From positions 9,837,786-9,901,785 of the forward strand of contig JAQNBH010000004.1 in NCBI GenBank assembly GCA_028752905.1: 64,000 nucleotides of DNA. Direction: 5' to 3'. Under the pieces are notes generated by a model. The model ran no database searches. It saw nothing but the letters and a program-made list of their open reading frames with translations, and had not been told where the DNA came from. The stretch is from Cladorhizidae sp. MBARI D1340-BT2 (Eukaryota > Porifera > Demospongiae > Poecilosclerida > Cladorhizidae). Shown here in pieces: positions 9,401 to 19,804 of the stretch. A program made the translations under genes and the position numbers. Every line of letters begins with the position of its first letter. Positions within the stretch are counted from its first letter, which is position 1.

Positions 9401-10233
9401 TCAAGGAAGATATGCTATTTTGACAGAAGAATAATCAACCAGATGTATCCAGCCCCAAGGAGTGGCAACAACAGCAACAGACAGCCACAAGACAAATGAA
9501 GGAAAATTCCATGACAAACTTTTTAACTCGTCGCTATAGTCAACTCCCCTTGCAGATTTCAGAAGAAGGTTCTCAAGTTTAGTTAGAGTGTGATAGCTAG
9601 GCTGATCAAACCGTTCTTTTATGAATGCTAGAATGAACTCAAAACATTCAAAGTAATGCAGATCCTTGGCTTCAGTTGCTTCACCACTGCCAGTGCTGAG
9701 TCTAACTGGAGTTTTCCTCCTCCTGGGTAGAACAGGGTCGCTAACCAAAAAAATTTCTGTAAAGAAATAACCTTCGACCAAAACAAGTCAAAGGAGTCCT
9801 CGCTCCTAAGACTTTCCAAGGTTTTCCGTGTAAGCATGGCTAATTGTTGACCTAGTAAGTATGCTTGATGCAGCATTAGTAGGCCTGAGGCTGTTGTAAT
9901 TTTAGGTATACATGTACTAGATCATTATGTTGGCGTAACAGGTAGCATAAATTACTGGCCCTGCGCCATCGATAGATCGCGCTGCGCTATCTATGGATCC
10001 TGTTACCGCAATCGATAGGCACAGTAGCATGATAATAGTGCATGACCTTGTTAAACAAGCCTTCTCGCCCAGGTGAGTATTTACGCAGTTTAGATATTTC
10101 AAAAGTAGTATCTAGAGTATTCCTCAGAATTTGATTATTCTTGATGGTATCTCCAGCAGCTAAATTTAAAGCACGACTATAGCAATGGACAAAAATATCT
10201 GGTGACTCTTATCCACAAATTTGAGTAGAAGTC
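9401..10233 (-). pseudogene. hAT transposase (ZMYM1/DUF4371-like), central part, broken
   Basis: Reading from 10200 down: VHCYSRALNLAAGDTIKNNQ, then TLDTTFEISKLRKYSPGREG, then LLGQQLAMLTRKTLESLRS, SFDLFWSKV, SDPVLPRRRKTPVRL and CFEFILAFIKERFDQPSYH with LENLLLKSA. These blocks, in this order, are typical of the region after the DUF4371 domain in ZMYM1-like hAT proteins (the family has HCYAHxLNL, and P-x-LPRKRK). Frameshifts occur near 9740 and around a small insertion at 9935-10006. The N-terminal part is cut off at 10233, where the tandem array begins. A relic. Confidence 0.82.
9935..10006. mobile_element. 72-bp inverted-repeat insertion inside hAT relic
   Basis: gtaacagg at 9935-9942 is mirrored by cctgttac at 9999-10006, with atcgatag/ctatctatgg-type internal pairing. 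It interrupts the transposase frame between KVMHYYH and the Leu-rich LLGQQLAM segment. Possibly a very small MITE. Confidence 0.4.
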
Positions 10234-10821
10234 CTGTAGGTCCTCAGTGAGGTCCTTTACCACTCTTGCCCCCAAGTGGTGTTCAACTGCACCTTTCGTT
10301 TTCCCCGTGTAAATCTCGAACTGTGTGGAAAAACCGTTTCGGCTATCAGCCCGAACCCACACCTTGATTCCTCTTTTGATGGGTTTCATTGGCATGTATT
10401 GCTTCAGTGATGCATGTCCTTGAAAGTTTATCATAGCCTCATCGATTGCAATCTCGCAGTTAGGCCTGTATATTGATGAAAATTTGTGTTGAAAATGGCT
10501 GACAAGAGGTCGGATTTTCTCCAGCCTGTCATAATTTTCACTGCCCCTTGGAGAACGTGTACAATTGTCTACAAAATGTAGAAACCTTGTAATTGTCCTG
10601 TACCTATCCCTGGATATTCTTTGGGATATCAGTTTATAATTGTGGATGGGGTCCCTCTTCCAGTAGTCGTCTGTGGATGGCTGGTGGTTAATTCCCATTA
10701 GAATGCTGAAGCCTATGAATGCTCGTATATCATCCTCAGTAATTTCTTTCCAAGAAACATAGGCTTCAGCACCCATGACTTCTTCAGCATACTTATTTGT
10801 TTGATCCACTATCTCTTCCAC
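10177..10821 (-). pseudogene. piggyBac transposase N-terminal half, unit 1, truncated at array edge
   Basis: This frame holds the DDE_Tnp_1_7 (piggyBac) N-terminal region: EITEDDIRAFIGFSILMGIN, ending in IAIDEAMINFQGHASLKQYM with the first catalytic Asp (IDEAM), then KVWVRADSRNGF. After DLTEDLQ it diverges from the other copies because the array boundary (10234) falls there, so the second catalytic Asp seen in other units is lost. The open frame begins with GTG (10821), not ATG, and the usual acidic N-terminus is absent. Not a functional transposase. Confidence 0.88.
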
Positions 10822-10832
10822 TATGTTAGGTG

Positions 10833-11003
10833 TTAAAAAAAGTTAAAATACCTCCAGTGGTGATTCCGGTATAGAAATCGACACATGGCACAAATCTCAT
10901 TACACTCTTTTAGCTTCTTGACGTCTTCCACCAACTTCTTATTCTGCTCCTCCACACTTGCCAACTGTTCCTTCAACATCTCTATTTCTTTCGAATCTGT
11001 CAT
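10833..11003 (-). CDS. 56-residue coiled-coil ORF, unit 1
   Basis: ATG at 11003 opens MTDSKEIEMLKEQLASVEEQ, which continues as a Lys/Glu/Leu heptad-like coiled coil, then CNEICAMC (a C-x3-C-x2-C cluster) and an aromatic end, with a stop at 10833. It lies 12 bases upstream of the transposase frame, in another frame. A gt...ag interval of 31 bases separates the two, but removing it does not bring them into one frame. The same ORF is seen at 15163-14993, 19325-19155, 23489-23319, 27665-27495 and 31832-31662. Function unknown. It could be the original N-terminus of a host-gene or transposon protein. Confidence 0.45.
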   Translation of the reverse strand: MTDSKEIEMLKEQLASVEEQNKKLVEDVKKLKECNEICAMCRFLYRNHHWRYFNFF

Positions 11004-11134
11004 ATTGCTGAGGCACTTAGAGATCGGATGCTAAAGGCCTGTCCACACTGCACACTGAATGCGCGTTAGATCTCAACGAATGCGCGTTCGTTGCGTCCAC
11101 ACTGAATGCGAATTAGATTTCTTGGACCTAACGC

Positions 11135-11165
11135 GCATTAGGTCCAGTCCACCTCGATAGGTGGT
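11135..11165. promoter_or_regulatory. palindrome with tgcgcgtta-type repeats, unit 1 (present in every unit)
   Basis: ggacctaacgcgcattaggtcc is an inverted repeat with 8-bp arms (ggacctaa/ttaggtcc) round a cgcgca centre. Upstream (11058-11110) are three related gaatgcgcgtt / gaatgcgaatt copies. Counterparts lie near 15289, 19450, 23610, 27790 and 31957. It could be a subterminal binding site, a promoter element or a replication-associated hairpin; the sequence does not say which. Confidence 0.35.
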
Positions 11166-11336
11166 TTGAGTCGAGCCAGAGCAACAAATCCAAGCGTAAA
11201 ATTAATTACGCGGGTGCGCGTTAAAAGATAAACAGAATTATTTATGAAGTTGTAGCTGATTCCCACCAGTGCTTACTGCGTGGCTTGCACCAATCCTGGC
11301 GCACAGATGGATGCTGGTAGTCAGCCATCATTGCCA

Positions 11337-11482
11337 CAATGGTGGTATTAAGTGGAACAATGGTGGTATTGGTTTGTACAATGGTGGTATTGGGTTGTAC
11401 AATGGTGTTATTGGATTGTACAACGGTGGCATTGGGTTGTACAACGGTGGCATTGGGTTGTACAACGGTGGTATTGGGTGCT
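11337..11482. repeat. 21-bp minisatellite, unit 1
   Basis: Seven copies of the caatggtggtattgggttgta family, immediately followed by gagtctgccggttcaaac. Confidence 0.92.
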
Positions 11483-11487
11483 AATAA

Positions 11488-11595
11488 TGAGTCTGCCGGT
11501 TCAAACTTTGGTAAGGTTGACAAGCTTCACTTTAGATACATGCTTGAAATTTGTGCATTAACCCCTTTGAGTTTTGCTGACTCACCTCGACTCAC
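11488..11595. repeat. gagtctgccggttcaa...ctcgactca module, unit 1
   Basis: Matches 97-190 of the hAT relic with few differences. Counterparts are at 15648, 19810, 23981 and 28150. In every unit it is followed by two inverted copies of the 21-bp repeat (cattgtacaacccaatacca) and then a poly-C run of variable length. Confidence 0.85.
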
Positions 11596-12191
11596 AATCA
11601 TTGTACAACCCAATACCACCATTGTACAACCCAATATATCACCCTTTCCCCCCCCCCCCCCCCTCTTTTTTCATTGGCAGTGAAGAAGTAATATCTGAAT
11701 TTCCATCTCCCGTCTTCCCCCTCCCGATCTCACGCACCCCTTACAAGTTAAAAGGTCATGAATCATGGTGACATGCCAGTAGGGAGCAGCACAGCACCCA
11801 CTGACACGCCACACAACCAACGAACAAACAAACACACAAAACTAAAACACAAGAAAATGGAGAAATGGCCCTTTTTTATTAAGAGAGTGGGAAAAAAGCA
11901 TAAAAACCGGAAAAGAGCGAGAGAGACACCAACACAACAAGGAGAAAACACCCTTAAAAACAGACATACACATAATTGTGTACTTTAACAGAAAGCTACA
12001 CATCCACCTCACCTGCCCTTCCCTAGCATCTTGAGCTCTGTGTGCGTTAGTGTATGTGTGGAAATGTTGAGTACATACCCCCCCCCAGGTCGTGGAGGTC
12101 CCGGGCCCTCTTGTTCCTGTAGTATCTGTTTATTGGGGCAAGGGTGGGTGGTCCGGTTGGGGTGGTGGTTGGGGCATGGTGGGCAGATTCA

Positions 12192-12671
12192 CTAGAGGTA
12201 AGGTTGAGTCGGTGGGTGGTATTGGCAGAGCTTGGGAGTGGTGGTGGTGGTGGTTGGAGACGTTGATGGTGGTTCTTGGGGTTGTGGCCGTGTTATTTCC
12301 CTGTTGGCGTCCTGTCCCCTCAACTGTGAGGTTGTGCTCCCCCTGATGGTGTTTTGGGAGCGACGGGGGACCGTCCCCAGGCGAAAATTTTTTTGGGGTT
12401 GGCTGGCACGGGTTGTTTGGTTCTGGGTGGTGTTGTTGGTTGTTTGGCTGGTGGTATGGTGAGGGTTCTGGTTGGGTGTTGGTCTAATGATTGTTGGGGT
12501 GATTATTGTTGGACTGCGTAGTAGTGGTTGTCGTCTGGGGTTAGGGTCATGATATGATGATGGTGGGTACAGTGGGTGGGGTAAAGGTGGATGATAGATG
12601 GTTGGTGGTTGTGATGGTAGACATTGTTGTTGTGTTGGGAAAATGAGTGATTGTCGTTGGGGTGGTTGCAT
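12192..12671 (-). CDS. Pro/Thr/Asn/His-rich ORF, unit 1
   Basis: 159 residues from MQPPQRQS. The frame is open for some distance upstream, but in this unit the interrupted G-tract (13 bases) puts it out of register with the preceding basic/Pro-rich frame. No known domain. Composition: very rich in Pro, Thr, Asn, Gln and His, with few hydrophobic residues. Confidence 0.35.
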   Translation of the reverse strand: MQPPQRQSLIFPTQQQCLPSQPPTIYHPPLPHPLYPPSSYHDPNPRRQPLLRSPTIITPTIIRPTPNQNPHHTTSQTTNNTTQNQTTRASQPQKNFRLGTVPRRSQNTIRGSTTSQLRGQDANREITRPQPQEPPSTSPTTTTTTPKLCQYHPPTQPYL

Positions 12672-13284
12672 AAGTGGGTGTTGGGTGTTCCCACGCGCCA
12701 GATCTGCGTCTCCAGGGAGAAGGACTTGTATGGGTACTCTAGCAACATCAGAGTTAAGTTGGGGGTTGCATGAGGGGTTGAATAAATTGTGGCGGTGAGC
12801 TATTGGGCTGTGGGGGTGACTGATTAAGTTGTGGGGGTTGATGATAGAGTTGTGGAGGTGGGCAGGGTGTTGTTTGGGGTGTGGGAAGTTGTCCTGGGTG
12901 GAAAATTGGGTGGGGTGTAATGGGTGATTACAGTGTTGGGGTGGACGATGTGCTGTCGGTTGATTTAGTATTGGTTGTTGGTATATGGTGGGGTAAATGG
13001 TTGGGTGATTGTTTGGGGGTGGGGGGGCAAATGATTTGGGGGTTGATTGGGTGGCGGAGGGTGTCCTGGTGTCTGGTCAGGGGCTGTGGTCCAGTCGTCT
13101 GTAGGTCTTTGGCCGAGAGGCGGCGGCTGGGCCCCGGTAGATTGGAGGTAGGGTCTGCAGTTGTTACTTTTGGGCTCTTGCTCGGTGGGCCATAGCCCGT
13201 TGGGAAGGTCTTTTTGGGTTCCCGGTCCCGCGGGGCACGGTCCTCCGGATCATAGCCTGTTGGGTAGTACTTTTTGGGGGGGGT

Positions 13285-13617
13285 TCACTGCTCTTTTATT
13301 CCTCCTCTTTTCCCTCCTCCTTTCCCGTCCCTCTCATTCTGGCTGGTTGTGTTCACGGTCTGGGTCGAGGTTGAGGCGGTTTGGGTGGGTCTGCGTTTCC
13401 TCAGGGTCCTCCCAGTGGGGTTGGGCATGGGGATGTTGCGGGTTATGGGCTCGTCTGCGTACAAGGCCTCGATACTCTGGACCGGGGGCTGACGGGCAGG
13501 CGGGCTATATCGTCTGAACTTACGATTCGTCCTCTTTAGTAGCCCCCTCTCGAACCTTTTGAGGTTCTTGCAGGTCCGATCCCAGATAGCTTTGTCGTTT
13601 TGTATGTAAAGCAGTCT
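13285..13617 (-). CDS. basic ORF (Arg/Lys-rich, then Thr/Ser-rich), unit 1
   Basis: Open frame after a TGA at 13618. It reads RLLYIQNDKAIWDRTCKNLK, then a strongly basic RFERGLLKRTNRKFRRYSPP, then Thr/Ser/Gln-rich sequence to a stop at 13285. Before the TGA the same frame is open back to about 13853 and contains FEFDLCTLSSKAVHFSWLKV, so the TGA may be a disabling mutation or lie in an intron. Equivalents are at 17779-17447, 21943-21611 and 26118-25786. No family is recognised. The basic segment suggests nucleic-acid binding, which is an inference. Confidence 0.35.
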   Translation of the reverse strand, partial: RLLYIQNDKAIWDRTCKNLKRFERGLLKRTNRKFRRYSPPARQPPVQSIEALYADEPITRNIPMPNPTGRTLRKRRPTQTASTSTQTVNTTSQNERDGKGGGKRGGIKEQ

Positions 13618-14354
13618 TCAGATCAGCTCAATGGATTTTTCTGTATTAGGTAGGAGTCTCCTGTAAAATACTTTCAGCCAGGAGAAGTGAACAGCCTTAC
13701 TAGATAGAGTACAGAGGTCAAATTCAAACAGTACCGAGGCAAATGCTAGCGATTTGGTATGGGTCGTTTCCTTTTCGCTACCAGTGCATTCTGTGTTGAC
13801 AGTGCATCCAATACCCAGAGTGGACGAGGCTCTAGCTGAGCATGAGTTGCAGTCTTAGAGACATACACATGCTAGGCGACAATGTGTAAAATGGATAATC
13901 AGTCATGTGAATGTGGTGCCAATGATCTGCAGAGAGAGATATGAGAAACCCATACCACACCACAATACCTAATCAGCACACCACCACCTTCTAATCATAT
14001 ATCAGCTCCATATCCAAGGAAGATCAAGCCAAGGTAGATCCCTAATAGCATTTTTGGATGGTACTCGATGGCAGATAGAATAACCCACATACAGGCTAAT
14101 AGTTTGCGGGGTAAATGGTTAGCACTTACAGGCTGTGTGAGGGAGAGATAGATGATTGCTGAGTGAGTGATTGCTGAGAGCTGGGAGAAAAAGAGAATAA
14201 TTAGTTTTTTTGCTGTTTACCAAAAGGTAAGAAAAGAAACTTACTTTTTTTGGTTGGTATGACAGCACTCCCGGAATACCAAAGGCGAGAAAAACCAGAA
14301 CACCAAGGGCGAGAGAAACCAGAACACAAAAGCTCAAGTCAATTGAAACAATTA

Positions 14355-14981
14355 CTACGAGACCGCGTCAAAGTACACGTGGTGCCACTTGCCCTGTAGG
14401 TCCTCAGTGAGGTCCTTTACCACTCTTGCCCCCAAGTGGTGCTCAATTGCACCTTTCGTTTTCCCCGTGTAAATCTCGAACTGTGTGAAAAAACCGTTTC
14501 GGCTATCAGCCCGAACCCACACCTTGATTCCTCTTTTGATGGGTTTCATTGGCATGTATTGCTTCAGTGATGCATGTCCTTGAAAGTTTATCATAGCCTC
14601 ATCGATTGCAATCTCGCAGTTAGGCCTGTATATTGATGAAAATTTGTGTTGAAAATGGCTGACAAGAGGTCGGATTTTCTCCAGCCTGTCATAATTTTCA
14701 CTGCCCCTTGGAGAACGTGTACAATTGTCTACAAAATGTAGAAACCTTGTAATTGTCCTGTACCTATCCCTGGATATTCTTTGGGATATCAGTTTATAAT
14801 TGTGGATGGGGTCCCTCTTCCAGTAGTCGTCTGTGGATGGCTGGTGGTTAATTCCCATTAGAATGCTGAAGCCTATGAATGCTCGTATATCATCCTCAGT
14901 AATTTCTTTCCAAGAAACATAGGCTTCAGCACCCATGACTTCTTCAGCATACTTATTTGTTTGATCCACTATCTCTTCCAC
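14355..14981 (-). pseudogene. piggyBac transposase N-terminal half, unit 2
   Basis: 208 residues. It shows the first catalytic Asp in IDEAMINFQGH and a second candidate in VYFDAVS, where the family normally has VYFDNFFTS. The frame ends three residues later, so the third catalytic Asp and the C-terminal Cys-rich domain are missing: about one third of a normal ~550-residue transposase. The frame opens at a GTG and no in-frame ATG precedes it. A coiled-coil ORF lies just upstream at 15163-14993 in a different frame. Near-identity between copies suggests recent amplification, not selection on each copy. Confidence 0.88.
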
Positions 14982-14992
14982 TATGTTAGGTG

Positions 14993-15163
14993 TTAAAAAA
15001 AGTTAAAATACCTCCAGTGGTGATTCCGGTATAGAAATCGACACATGGCACAAATCTCATTACACTCTTTTAGCTTCTTGACGTCTTCCACCAACTTCTT
15101 ATTCTGCTCCTCCACACTTGCCAACTGTTCCTTCAACATCTCTATTTCTTTCGAATCTGTCAT
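14993..15163 (-). CDS. 56-residue coiled-coil ORF, unit 2
   Basis: Identical reading to unit 1 (start MTDSKEIEMLKEQL, stop before the transposase frame). Confidence 0.42.
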   Translation of the reverse strand: MTDSKEIEMLKEQLASVEEQNKKLVEDVKKLKECNEICAMCRFLYRNHHWRYFNFF

Positions 15164-15496
15164 ATTGCTGAGGCACTTAGAGATCGGATGCTAAAGGCCT
15201 GTCCACACTGCACACTGAATGCGCGTTAGATCTCAACGAATGCGCGTTCGTTGCGTCCACACTGAATGCGAATTAGATTTCTTGGACCTAACGCGCATTA
15301 GGTCCAGTCCACCTCGATAGGTGGTTTGAGTCGAGCCAGAGCAACAAATCCAAGCGTAAAATTAATTACGCGGGTGCGCGTTAAAAGATAAACAGAATTA
15401 TTTATGAAGTTGTAGCTGATTCCCACCAGTGCTTACTGCGTGGCTTGCACCAATCCTGGCGCACAGATGGATGCTGGTAGTCAGCCATCATTGCCA

Positions 15497-15642
15497 CAAT
15501 GGTGGTATTAAGTGGAACAATGGTGGTATTGGTTTGTACAATGGTGGTATTGGGTTGTACAATGGTGTTATTGGATTGTACAACGGTGGCATTGGGTTGT
15601 ACAACGGTGGCATTGGGTTGTACAACGGTGGTATTGGGTGCT
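15497..15642. repeat. 21-bp minisatellite, unit 2
   Basis: Same seven-copy arrangement as unit 1. Confidence 0.92.
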
Positions 15643-16349
15643 AATAATGAGTCTGCCGGTTCAAACTTTGGTAAGGTTGACAAGCTTCACTTTAGATACA
15701 TGCTTGAAATTTGTGCATTAACCCCTTTGAGTTTTGCTGACTCACCTCGACTCACAATCATTGTACAACCCAATACCACCATTGTACAACCCAATATATC
15801 ACCCTTTCCCCCCCCCCCCCCCTCTTTTTTCATTGGCAGTGAAGAAGTAATATCTGAATTTCCATCTCCCGTCTTCCCCCTCCCGATCTCACGCACCCCT
15901 TACAAGTTAAAAGGTCATGAATCATGGTGACATGCCAGTAGGGAGCAGCACAGCACCCACTGACACGCCACACAACCAACGAACAAACAAACACACAAAA
16001 CTAAAACACAAGAAAATGGAGAAATGGCCCTTTTTTATTAAGAGAGTGGGAAAAAAGCATAAAAACCGGAAAAGAGCGAGAGAGACACCAACACAACAAG
16101 GAGAAAACACCCTTAAAAACAGACATACACATAATTGTGTACTTTAACAGAAAGCTACACATCCACCTCACCTGCCCTTCCCTAGCATCTTGAGCTCTGT
16201 GTGCGTTAGTGTATGTGTGGAAATGTTGAGTACATACCCCCCCCAGGTCGTGGAGGTCCCGGGCCCTCTTGTTCCTGTAGTATCTGTTTATTGGGGCAAG
16301 GGTGGGTGGTCCGGTTGGGGTGGTGGTTGGGGCGTGGTGGGCAGATTCA

Positions 16350-17192
16350 CTAGAGGTAAGGTTGAGTCGGTGGGTGGTATTGGCAGAGCTTGGGAGTGGT
16401 GGTGGTGGTGGTTGGAGACGTTGATGGTGGTTCTTGGGGTTGTGGCCGTGTTATTTCCCTGTTGGCGTCCTGTCCCCTCAACTGTGAGGTTGTGCTCCCC
16501 CTGATGGTGTTTTGGGAGCGACGGGGGACCGTCCCCAGGCGAAATTTTTTTTGGGGTTGGCTGGCACGGGTTGTTTGGTTCTGGGTGGTGTTGTTGGTTG
16601 TTTGGCTGGTGGTATGGTGAGGGTTCTGGTTGGGTGTTGGTCTAATGATTGTTGGGGTGATTATTGTTGGACTGCGTAGTAGTGGTTGTCGTCTGGGGTT
16701 AGGGTCATGATATGATGATGGTGGGTACAGTGGGTGGGGTAAAGGTGGATGATAGATGGTTGGTGGTTGTGATGGTAGACATTGTTGTTGTGTTGGGAAA
16801 ATGAGTGATTGTCGTTGGGGTGGTTGCATAAGTGGGTGTTGGGTGTTCCCACGCGCCAGATCTGCGTCTCCAGGGAGAAGGACTTGTATGGGTACTCTAG
16901 CAACATCAGAGTTAAGTTGGGGGTTGCATGAGGGGTTGAATAAATTGTGGCGGTGAGCTATTGGGCTGTGGGGGTGACTGATTAAGTTGTGGGGGTTGAT
17001 GATAGAGTTGTGGAGGTGGGCAGGGTGTTGTTTGGGGTGTGGGAAGTTGTCCTGGGTGGAAAATTGGGTGGGGTGTAATGGGTGATTACAGTGTTGGGGT
17101 GGACGATGTGCTGTCGGTTGATTTAGTATTGGTTGTTGGTATATGGTGGGGTAAATGGTTGGGTGATTGTTTGGGGGGGGGGGGGGGGGCAA
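16350..17192 (-). CDS. Pro/His/Asn/Thr-rich ORF, unit 2, longest version
   Basis: 280 residues, opening at a TTG at the edge of the 17-G tract and running MPPPPPPNNHPTIYP... to ...HPPTQPYL. It is almost wholly low complexity with a mid-section containing LNSDVARVPIQVLLPGDADL, the only stretch that looks like an ordinary protein. No recognised family. It lies on the same strand as, and downstream of, the basic ORF at 17779-17447. The frames would join across the G-tract only if the tract length were a multiple of 3. A disordered coat, nucleoprotein or transcription-factor tail is possible, but I cannot assign one. Confidence 0.38.
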   Translation of the reverse strand: MPPPPPPNNHPTIYPTIYQQPILNQPTAHRPPQHCNHPLHPTQFSTQDNFPHPKQHPAHLHNSIINPHNLISHPHSPIAHRHNLFNPSCNPQLNSDVARVPIQVLLPGDADLARGNTQHPLMQPPQRQSLIFPTQQQCLPSQPPTIYHPPLPHPLYPPSSYHDPNPRRQPLLRSPTIITPTIIRPTPNQNPHHTTSQTTNNTTQNQTTRASQPQKKFRLGTVPRRSQNTIRGSTTSQLRGQDANREITRPQPQEPPSTSPTTTTTTPKLCQYHPPTQPYL

Positions 17193-17446
17193 ATGATTTG
17201 GGGGTTGATTGGGTGGCGGAGGGTGTCCTGGTGTCTGGTCAGGGGCTGTGGTCCAGTCGTCTGTAGGTCTTTGGCCGAGAGGCGGCGGCTGGGCCCCGGT
17301 AGATTGGAGGTAGGGTCTGCAGTTGTTACTTTTGGGCTCTTGCTCGGTGGGCCATAGCCCGTTGGGAAGGTCTTTTTGGGTTCCCGGTCCCGCGGGGCAC
17401 GGTCCTCCGGATCATAGCCTGTTGGGTAGTACTTTTTGGGGGGGGT

Positions 17447-17779
17447 TCACTGCTCTTTTATTCCTCCTCTTTTCCCTCCTCCTTTCCCGTCCCTCTCATT
17501 CTGGCTGGTTGTGTTCACGGTCTGGGTCGAGGTTGAGGCGGTTTGGGTGGGTCTGCGTTTCCTCAGGGTCCTCCCAGTGGGGTTGGGCATGGGGATGTTG
17601 CGGGTTATGGGCTCGTCTGCGTACAAGGCCTCGATACTCTGGACCGGGGGCTGACGGGCAGGCGGGCTATATCGTCTGAACTTACGATTCGTCCTCTTTA
17701 GTAGCCCCCTCTCGAACCTTTTGAGGTTCTTGCAGGTCCGATCCCAGATAGCTTTGTCGTTTTGTATGTAAAGCAGTCT
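17447..17779 (-). CDS. basic ORF, unit 2
   Basis: Same reading as unit 1. Confidence 0.33.
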   Translation of the reverse strand, partial: RLLYIQNDKAIWDRTCKNLKRFERGLLKRTNRKFRRYSPPARQPPVQSIEALYADEPITRNIPMPNPTGRTLRKRRPTQTASTSTQTVNTTSQNERDGKGGGKRGGIKEQ

Positions 17780-18516
17780 TCAGATCAGCTCAATGGATTT
17801 TTCTGTATTAGGTAGGAGTCTCCTGTAAAATACTTTCAGCCAGGAGAAGTGAACAGCCTTACTAGATAGAGTACAGAGGTCAAATTCAAACAGTACCGAG
17901 GCAAATGCTAGCGATTTGGTATGGGTCGTTTCCTTTTCGCTACCAGTGCATTCTGTGTTGACAGTGCATCCAATACCCAGAGTGGACGAGGCTCTAGCTG
18001 AGCATGAGTTGCAGTCTTAGAGACATACACATGCTAGGCGACAATGTGTAAAATGGATAATCAGTCATGTGAATGTGGTGCCAATGATCTGCAGAGAGAG
18101 ATATGAGAAACCCATACCACACCACAATACCTAATCAGCACACCACCACCTTCTAATCATATATCAGCTCCATATCCAAGGAAGATCAAGCCAAGGTAGA
18201 TCCCTAATAGCATTTTTGGATGGTACTCGATGGCAGATAGAATAACCCACATACAGGCTAATAGTTTGCGGGGTAAATGGTTAGCACTTACAGGCTGTGT
18301 GAGGGAGAGATAGATGATTGCTGAGTGAGTGATTGCTGAGAGCTGGGAGAAAAAGAGAATAATTAGTTTTTTTGCTGTTTACCAAAAGGTAAGAAAAGAA
18401 ACTTACTTTTTTTGGTTGGTATGACAGCACTCCCGGAATACCAAAGGCGAGAAAAACCAGAACACCAAGGGCGAGAGAAACCAGAACACAAAAGCTCAAG
18501 TCAATTGAAACAATTA

Positions 18517-19143
18517 CTACGAGACCGCGTCAAAGTACACGTGGTGCCACTTGCCCTGTAGGTCCTCAGTGAGGTCCTTTACCACTCTTGCCCCCAAGTG
18601 GTGCTCAATTGCACCTTTCGTTTTCCCCGTGTAAATCTCGAACTGTGTGAAAAAACCGTTTCGGCTATCAGCCCGAACCCACACCTTGATTCCTCTTTTG
18701 ATGGGTTTCATTGGCATGTATTGCTTCAGTGATGCATGTCCTTGAAAGTTTATCATAGCCTCATCGATTGCAATCTCGCAGTTAGGCCTGTATATTGATG
18801 AAAATTTGTGTTGAAAATGGCTGACAAGAGGTCGGATTTTCTCCAGCCTGTCATAATTTTCACTGCCCCTTGGAGAACGTGTACAATTGTCTACAAAATG
18901 TAGAAACCTTGTAATTGTCCTGTACCTATCCCTGGATATTCTTTGGGATATCAGTTTATAATTGTGGATGGGGTCCCTCTTCCAGTAGTCGTCTGTGGAT
19001 GGCTGGTGGTTAATTCCCATTAGAATGCTGAAGCCTATGAATGCTCGTATATCATCCTCAGTAATTTCTTTCCAAGAAACATAGGCTTCAGCACCCATGA
19101 CTTCTTCAGCATACTTATTTGTTTGATCCACTATCTCTTCCAC
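18517..19143 (-). pseudogene. piggyBac transposase N-terminal half, unit 3
   Basis: Same 208-residue product as unit 2, by eye identical in protein sequence. Catalytic Asp 1 and 2 present, C-terminal half absent. Confidence 0.88.
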
Positions 19144-19154
19144 TATGTTAGGTG

Positions 19155-19325
19155 TTAAAAAAAGTTAAAATACCTCCAGTGGTGATTCCGGTATAGAAAT
19201 CGACACATGGCACAAATCTCATTACACTCTTTTAGCTTCTTGACGTCTTCCACCAACTTCTTATTCTGCTCCTCCACACTTGCCAACTGTTCCTTCAACA
19301 TCTCTATTTCTTTCGAATCTGTCAT
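19155..19325 (-). CDS. 56-residue coiled-coil ORF, unit 3
   Basis: Identical reading to unit 1. Confidence 0.42.
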   Translation of the reverse strand: MTDSKEIEMLKEQLASVEEQNKKLVEDVKKLKECNEICAMCRFLYRNHHWRYFNFF

Positions 19326-19658
19326 ATTGCTGAGGCACTTAGAGATCGGATGCTAAAGGCCTGTCCACACTGCACACTGAATGCGCGTTAGATCTCAACG
19401 AATGCGCGTTCGTTGCGTCCACACTGAATGCGAATTAGATTTCTTGGACCTAACGCGCATTAGGTCCAGTCCACCTCGATAGGTGGTTTGAGTCGAGCCA
19501 GAGCAACAAATCCAAGCGTAAAATTAATTACGCGGGTGCGCGTTAAAAGATAAACAGAATTATTTATGAAGTTGTAGCTGATTCCCACCAGTGCTTACTG
19601 CGTGGCTTGCACCAATCCTGGCGCACAGATGGATGCTGGTAGTCAGCCATCATTGCCA

Positions 19659-19804
19659 CAATGGTGGTATTAAGTGGAACAATGGTGGTATTGGTTTGTA
19701 CAATGGTGGTATTGGGTTGTACAATGGTGTTATTGGATTGTACAACGGTGGCATTGGGTTGTACAACGGTGGCATTGGGTTGTACAACGGTGGTATTGGG
19801 TGCT
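19659..19804. repeat. 21-bp minisatellite, unit 3
   Basis: Same arrangement as units 1 and 2. Confidence 0.92.

Larger units (their letters stand above)
10234..14393. repeat. array unit 1
   Basis: 4160 bp. Its Pro-rich ORF holds an interrupted G-tract (5 G, T, 7 G at 13016-13028). It belongs to sequence variant group I (gcgttcgttgcg at 11086, tggtatgggtcg at 13757). Confidence 0.95.
14394..18555. repeat. array unit 2
   Basis: 4162 bp, variant group I. The G-tract at 17173-17189 is 17 long. Confidence 0.95.

Noticed and set aside
10812..10870. A 31-base intron joining the coiled-coil ORF to the piggyBac frame
   Set aside because: The gtatttt...catag interval exists, but splicing it leaves the two frames out of phase by one base.
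13161..13517. Plus-strand 118-residue Gly/Ser/Trp-rich frames in each array unit
   Set aside because: They are the antisense shadow of the basic and Pro-rich minus-strand ORFs, with strongly skewed composition.
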